Below are positions 34,359 through 37,807 of a stretch of DNA of 37,807 bases, in pieces (the stretch's first letter is position 1; each line of letters opens with the position of its first letter). Made by a program: the position numbers and the translations under genes. The notes beneath the pieces are model-generated. The model was not told the origin of the DNA. It saw nothing but the letters and a program-made list of their open reading frames with translations, and ran no database searches. The DNA comes from Deltaproteobacteria bacterium. Its GTDB lineage: Bacteria; Desulfobacterota; DSM-4660; Desulfatiglandales; HGW-15. The stretch spans positions 1 to 37,807 of the forward strand of contig JAFGGA010000223.1 of assembly GCA_016930835.1 (NCBI GenBank), written 5' to 3'.

Positions 34359-35993
34359 TTATCTCCACTTATCAATAGACACAGTCGCAGGATTTGCCAT
34401 CTTCCAAGCCTGCATGACCGGAGCCATATCCCCTCCAACAACAATGAGATGGATGTTTTCCCTAGGATATACCGGCACAACCGCCTCATCCGGCAAGTCC
34501 AGGTATTCCTTTGGCCAGAGTTTCCCCATTTTTATGCTCGATTTGATTAGCCCGTCAAAGGCATGCCCGGCCCTGAACGCCTTCATGGTCAGGGTAGCGT
34601 TTTTCCAGATATTCTCTTTCACATCGTCTTTGTTCATGCCACTCTCTTTCAGTATTGAGGCATTTTGAGGGGAAATCAGTATCACGATACCATTCGGATA
34701 ATCCAGCATAGCAATGCTTTTGGCTAGATCCTCCAATTCCGCCGAGCCGCTGCTGAAGTTACCCAGATGGGACCAGCCGCCACTGAAGATCGTGAGAGTA
34801 CTCTCATTCGGACTAAATCCCTGCTCAACACCTAGGGATTCCCATGGACTTCTCTCCTCATTTTCCGCAAAACAGAATGGATAGGCACTGACGTTTCCCT
34901 GTATGCCCATAATGTTGGTCCCGATTCTGCCGCCTCCGAGATTTAAAATAAATAATCTCAATGCCCTTCCGATGGTTGCGTTTGCCATGTTCCCCGGACC
35001 AAGCGCATAGGTTCCTGAATTCATCGGCAATTCTTTCCTGATTGGCCCGTTTATAACCTGCATGAATGAAAAGGAATTAATGGAACGTATCGGCCCACCA
35101 ATATTCGCCGTAACAGAGGTCTCAATAAGCGCCAAAAGGACGGGCATATATTCTGGCTTGCATCCCGCCATAACACCGTTGACAGCAACCTGCTCTACGG
35201 TCACCTCAAAACCCTCAGGGACCATAGCGCTTGTTACGATTTCATCGGCCAGATGGCTTGTCCCTTTTAGCATCTCCCTTATATATGTTTCCGTGGGAGG
35301 AATGATGGGCATACCATCCGTCCAACCTTGGTTATAGTAGTAATCCTGGATTTCTGATAATGTCCCCGCAAAGGCCACCCGCTCCGGTTTCAAAGGAAGA
35401 TATCTTCCCTCTTTTTCCTCTTCTTTCTTTAATGGATCAATCAATTTCCCAATCACACTTTCCACGATGTGGAATACATCGTCTTCTAAGATTGATTCAG
35501 CTGGATAGTGGACGGCCGTAAAACGGAGCGGAGAGCCTAATCGCTCGCAAGTAATTCCGGCGACATGAAAGAAGGTGTCATATATAATCACGGACCCCGG
35601 CAGACCGGCCTTCTCCAGCTTGGATGCAAACACAAAGGCGGCTGAAGTGAGTGAACTGGTGGGATTGCCCGCATAGATAAAGGCGTCACCCTTTGGTGTC
35701 ATTTCGTCTCTCAACCCGGGATCATCCGTCATATACTTGGCACCCCTGTTCCGTGGGATAATTTCTACTTTCGGATACCGTTCTTTTAGCGCTTGGATGA
35801 TACGTTCAAGAATGAATTCCAATCCCGTTCCCTGGGGCATGGAGTTAATGACATAGACAACCTAATCATTTAAATCTCCAACCCTTGGGGAAAGCGGAAT
35901 CAACTCCACCTCCGGTATATATCCCCTTGGGTCCAGCACAGAAAGATGACCTGTTCCATTTGTCCTATCTAAATCCGATTGCACTAAGCCCAT
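34359..35993 (-). CDS. UGSC-like two-domain protein interrupted by an in-frame amber codon
   Basis: The intact reading frame would give 544 residues from ATG 35993 (GGAGG 12 nt upstream), but codon 44 is TAG (35862-35864). The codons before it read LDPRGYIPEVELIPLSPR and continue directly as VVYVINSMPQGTG after the stop, as in UGSC-family proteins, where a Lys is usual at about this spot. The ATG at 35840 has no ribosome binding site. Domain 1 (to about residue 200) resembles UGSC proteins, but its redox site reads PTSSL instead of (U/C)GSC. Domain 2 starts at YYYNQGWTDGMPIIPPT and includes VNGVMAGCKPEYMPV and NGPIRKELPMNSG. The function is unknown. It is 56 nt behind the sigma-54 activator gene. 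Confidence 0.65.
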
Positions 35994-36049
35994 ATCTTCA
36001 AACTGCCTCCGGTTCGACCCTGTTTTTTATTTTAGAATACGAATAATGC

Positions 36050-37615
36050 TCAGCTTTTTTCCGCTTTTATAACTTTGCGTCCGAACAGAATACCCAGCTT
36101 TCTCATTCTCTTCCGCAGGGTTGACGGGTTGACTTGCAGGAGTCTGGCTGCTCCTTTTTCTCCACCGACCCTGCCTCTGGTCATATCAAGGACCTTGCGT
36201 ATATGTCCTGAAACAACCTCATCCAACGCGAGTGTATCTTCCGCCTTTGATTGGAGTTTTGCAGTAAGTTTATCATCTGTTCCGAATGTCATTGGAGCCT
36301 GATGGATATCCCCGAAGGCAATGGGTCCGCCCCTGCTTAAGATCAAGGCCCTTTCAACCGTATTCTCGAGTTCCCTTATATTGCCGGGCCATGAATAGCT
36401 CATAATGTCTTCAAGGGCGCCTTGAACCAAAGAAGGTATTTCCCGAATACCGATCTCCTGAGATTTCTTCCGGATAAAATAATGGACCAGGGATGGAATA
36501 TCGCCCCTCCTCTCCCGTAAGGGGGGAAGGGTAATAGGAAAAACATTGAGGCGGAAGTAGAGGTCGTCCCGGAAGGTCTCCTCAGTGATCATGGCCTCCA
36601 GATCACGATGGGTCGCGGCAATCACCCTGATATCCACCTTTATGGGCTCGGTCCCACCTACCCTCTCGATCTCTTTTTCCTGCAAGACCCTTAAAAGCCT
36701 GACCTGGGCCTCGGGTTGGAGTTCCCCCACCTCGTCTAAAAAGATTGTACCTCCATGGGCACGCTCAAAACGTCCCCGCTTCTTTGCGAGGGCGCCGGTA
36801 AATGCCCCCTTTTCATGACCGAAGAGTTCACTATCCATGAGATTCTCCGGTATGGCCCCGCAGTTAACCTTAATGAATGGGCCGTCCTTTCTGGTTGAGA
36901 GGTTATGGATTGCACTGGCGATGACCTCCTTTCCGGTACCCGTTTCTCCGGAAAGCAATACCGGACTTGATAGAGGTGCCACCTGCCGCACCATCTCCAT
37001 CACACCCCTTAATCCGAAGTCAGCCCCGACAATCTCCTCGCCCGCCATCTGTAGAAGCTCCCTATGGAGGAAACGGTTGTCCTCTGCAAGTAGTTCCTTA
37101 AGTTTGAGTAGCTCCTGGTACATGACACTGTTCGAAAGGGCTATGGCAAAGGGCTCCCTTAGCTGCGAAACAAGGTCAGCGTGTTCACGGGTGAATGCGC
37201 CGCTTTGTTTTGAACTAAATGTAACACCTCCTACGATATCTTTGCCCACTATCAAACGAAGTACCAGAAGAGAGGCATCCTTTTCCAAGAGGCCTCTGGA
37301 GATCCAGGGCCTGGCAGTGGGATGCATCTCCGCCTTCTCAAAGATCGGGGTTTCTTTGTCAGGACGCGACACATAGGTGCGTAAGTCTGGAGGAATTTTA
37401 ACCTTAAAGTTGAGCAGGGAACTACCTTCGGCCGACGCAGCGGCGAGGGCAATATGTTCACCTTTTTCCGGGCGATAATGGGTTAAAAACATACTGTCCG
37501 CGGGGAGATAGTCTTGGAGATAAATAAAGCTCTCGTATAAAAAGGTTTGGACATCAAGGCTCCCGCAAATTCGAAGCGTGGCCTCGCGAAAAAACTCTTT
37601 CTCATCTGTTTTCAT
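36050..37615 (-). CDS. GAF-domain sigma-54-dependent transcriptional activator
   Basis: A 521-residue NtrC/FhlA-type activator. The N-terminal GAF-like sensor covers about residues 15-165. The AAA+ domain has Walker A GETGTGKE (223-230), the sigma-54 contact loop GAFTGA (270-275), Walker B IFLDEVG (291-297) and the SYSWPGNIRELEN sensor region. A Fis-type helix-turn-helix lies near 475-515 (GAARLLQVNPSTLRKRM). It would bind an upstream enhancer and open sigma-54 promoters when the GAF ligand is present. AAGGAAAGAT precedes ATG 37615. Likely targets are the neighbouring UGSC-like and MFS genes, but I found no convincing -24/-12 box. Confidence 0.92.
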   Translation of the reverse strand: MKTDEKEFFREATLRICGSLDVQTFLYESFIYLQDYLPADSMFLTHYRPEKGEHIALAAASAEGSSLLNFKVKIPPDLRTYVSRPDKETPIFEKAEMHPTARPWISRGLLEKDASLLVLRLIVGKDIVGGVTFSSKQSGAFTREHADLVSQLREPFAIALSNSVMYQELLKLKELLAEDNRFLHRELLQMAGEEIVGADFGLRGVMEMVRQVAPLSSPVLLSGETGTGKEVIASAIHNLSTRKDGPFIKVNCGAIPENLMDSELFGHEKGAFTGALAKKRGRFERAHGGTIFLDEVGELQPEAQVRLLRVLQEKEIERVGGTEPIKVDIRVIAATHRDLEAMITEETFRDDLYFRLNVFPITLPPLRERRGDIPSLVHYFIRKKSQEIGIREIPSLVQGALEDIMSYSWPGNIRELENTVERALILSRGGPIAFGDIHQAPMTFGTDDKLTAKLQSKAEDTLALDEVVSGHIRKVLDMTRGRVGGEKGAARLLQVNPSTLRKRMRKLGILFGRKVIKAEKS

Positions 37616-37748
37616 ATCTTTCCTTGAATGGGATGTTCGTTAGACTTTAAATACGCCACTGCTTGCGGTGGGATTTCCGTCACTTCCCTATCCGTGGAAA
37701 CTGTGTCGCAACACACAAAACCCGATAAAATGAGAAAGACGGTCTCCT

Positions 37749-37765
37749 TTGAGGCAAAGCCTCAA
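37749..37765. other. Short perfect hairpin at window end
   Basis: TTGAGGC (37749-37755) and GCCTCAA (37759-37765) form a 7-bp stem with an AAA loop, about 130 nt upstream of the sigma-54 activator start. There is no T-run. A second looser inverted pair, GTTAATT/AATTAAC, flanks 37770-37802. It could be an operator or part of a gene beyond the edge. Confidence 0.3.
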
Positions 37766-37807
37766 TTGTGTTAATTAGCGATTAGAACAAAAAACAATTA
37801 ACGCAAA

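Noticed and set aside
35600-35700. Selenocysteine in the UGSC-like protein
   Set aside because: No in-frame TGA and no cysteine occur at the expected motif, which reads PTSSL.
35862-35864. Pyrrolysine insertion as the preferred reading of the amber codon
   Set aside because: Several genes here end normally in TAG and no pyl gene is visible, so a mutation or sequence error is simpler; kept only as a check.

Overview
The window reads as a chromosomal segment of an anaerobic Desulfobacterota (Deltaproteobacteria-like) bacterium. This is inferred from gene content, not from a marker gene. The signs are a b/b' F-type ATPase operon separated from its F1 genes, a TRAP transporter with a TatT-type partner, an oxygen-sensitive type Fe-S flavoenzyme, OFA-type MFS carriers, a UGSC-like protein, and a CxxC...CxxC sensor tail that I associate with this group. 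No rRNA, tRNA, CRISPR array, IS element or phage gene was seen. The DNA is AT-rich; the last ~3.5 kb (sigma-54 regulator and UGSC-like gene) looks less so.

Layout. 1-3.5 kb: an HD-domain phosphohydrolase, a tiny zinc-ribbon ORF, and a minus-strand purine salvage pair (punA, mtaD-like). 3.7-10.8 kb: a plus-strand housekeeping run with a membrane-anchored lytic transglycosylase, a PHP phosphoesterase, a split APH-like kinase/P-loop pair, nadK, a DUF4911-like gene, miaB, a REC-GGDEF response regulator and a 29-residue ribosomal-type protein, closed by a bidirectional terminator. 10.9-13.3 kb (minus): a NifU-like scaffold and an overlapping pair of a ParB-like protein and a spore-photoproduct-lyase-family radical SAM protein. 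13.6-16.5 kb: a FadH/old-yellow-enzyme-type Fe-S flavoprotein, convergent with a dTDP-4-dehydrorhamnose reductase. 16.7-21.6 kb: a TRAP transporter operon (TPR protein broken by a frameshift, TatT, DctP, DctQ, DctM). 21.8-22.2 kb: an FmdB zinc ribbon and a 28-residue membrane peptide.

22.3-26.0 kb (minus) is the most unusual part: an Fo operon atpZ-atpI-atpB-[4x fused c]-atpE-atpF'-atpF with no F1 genes. Beside a normal 82-aa c subunit that carries a complete two-carboxylate Na+-type site, it encodes a 324-aa protein of four fused c hairpins. Only the first of these keeps the essential ion-binding glutamate; the other three have glutamine. This points to a hybrid, V-type-like rotor ring with few ion sites, probably coupled to Na+. 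A Na+ economy would also fit the nearby TRAP transporter.

26.2-29.6 kb: a divergent enolase-family protein with an insertion between catalytic residues, and glutamine-dependent NAD synthetase. 30-37.8 kb: an accessory-looking locus with two OFA-family MFS carriers flanking a periplasmic-binding membrane receptor without an output domain, then (minus) a sigma-54 activator followed by a two-domain UGSC-like gene interrupted by an in-frame amber codon.

Main points to check: the four-hairpin rotor subunit, the amber codon in the UGSC-like gene, the T8 frameshift in the TPR gene, the ParB-like/radical SAM pair, and the two very short genes that are easily missed.
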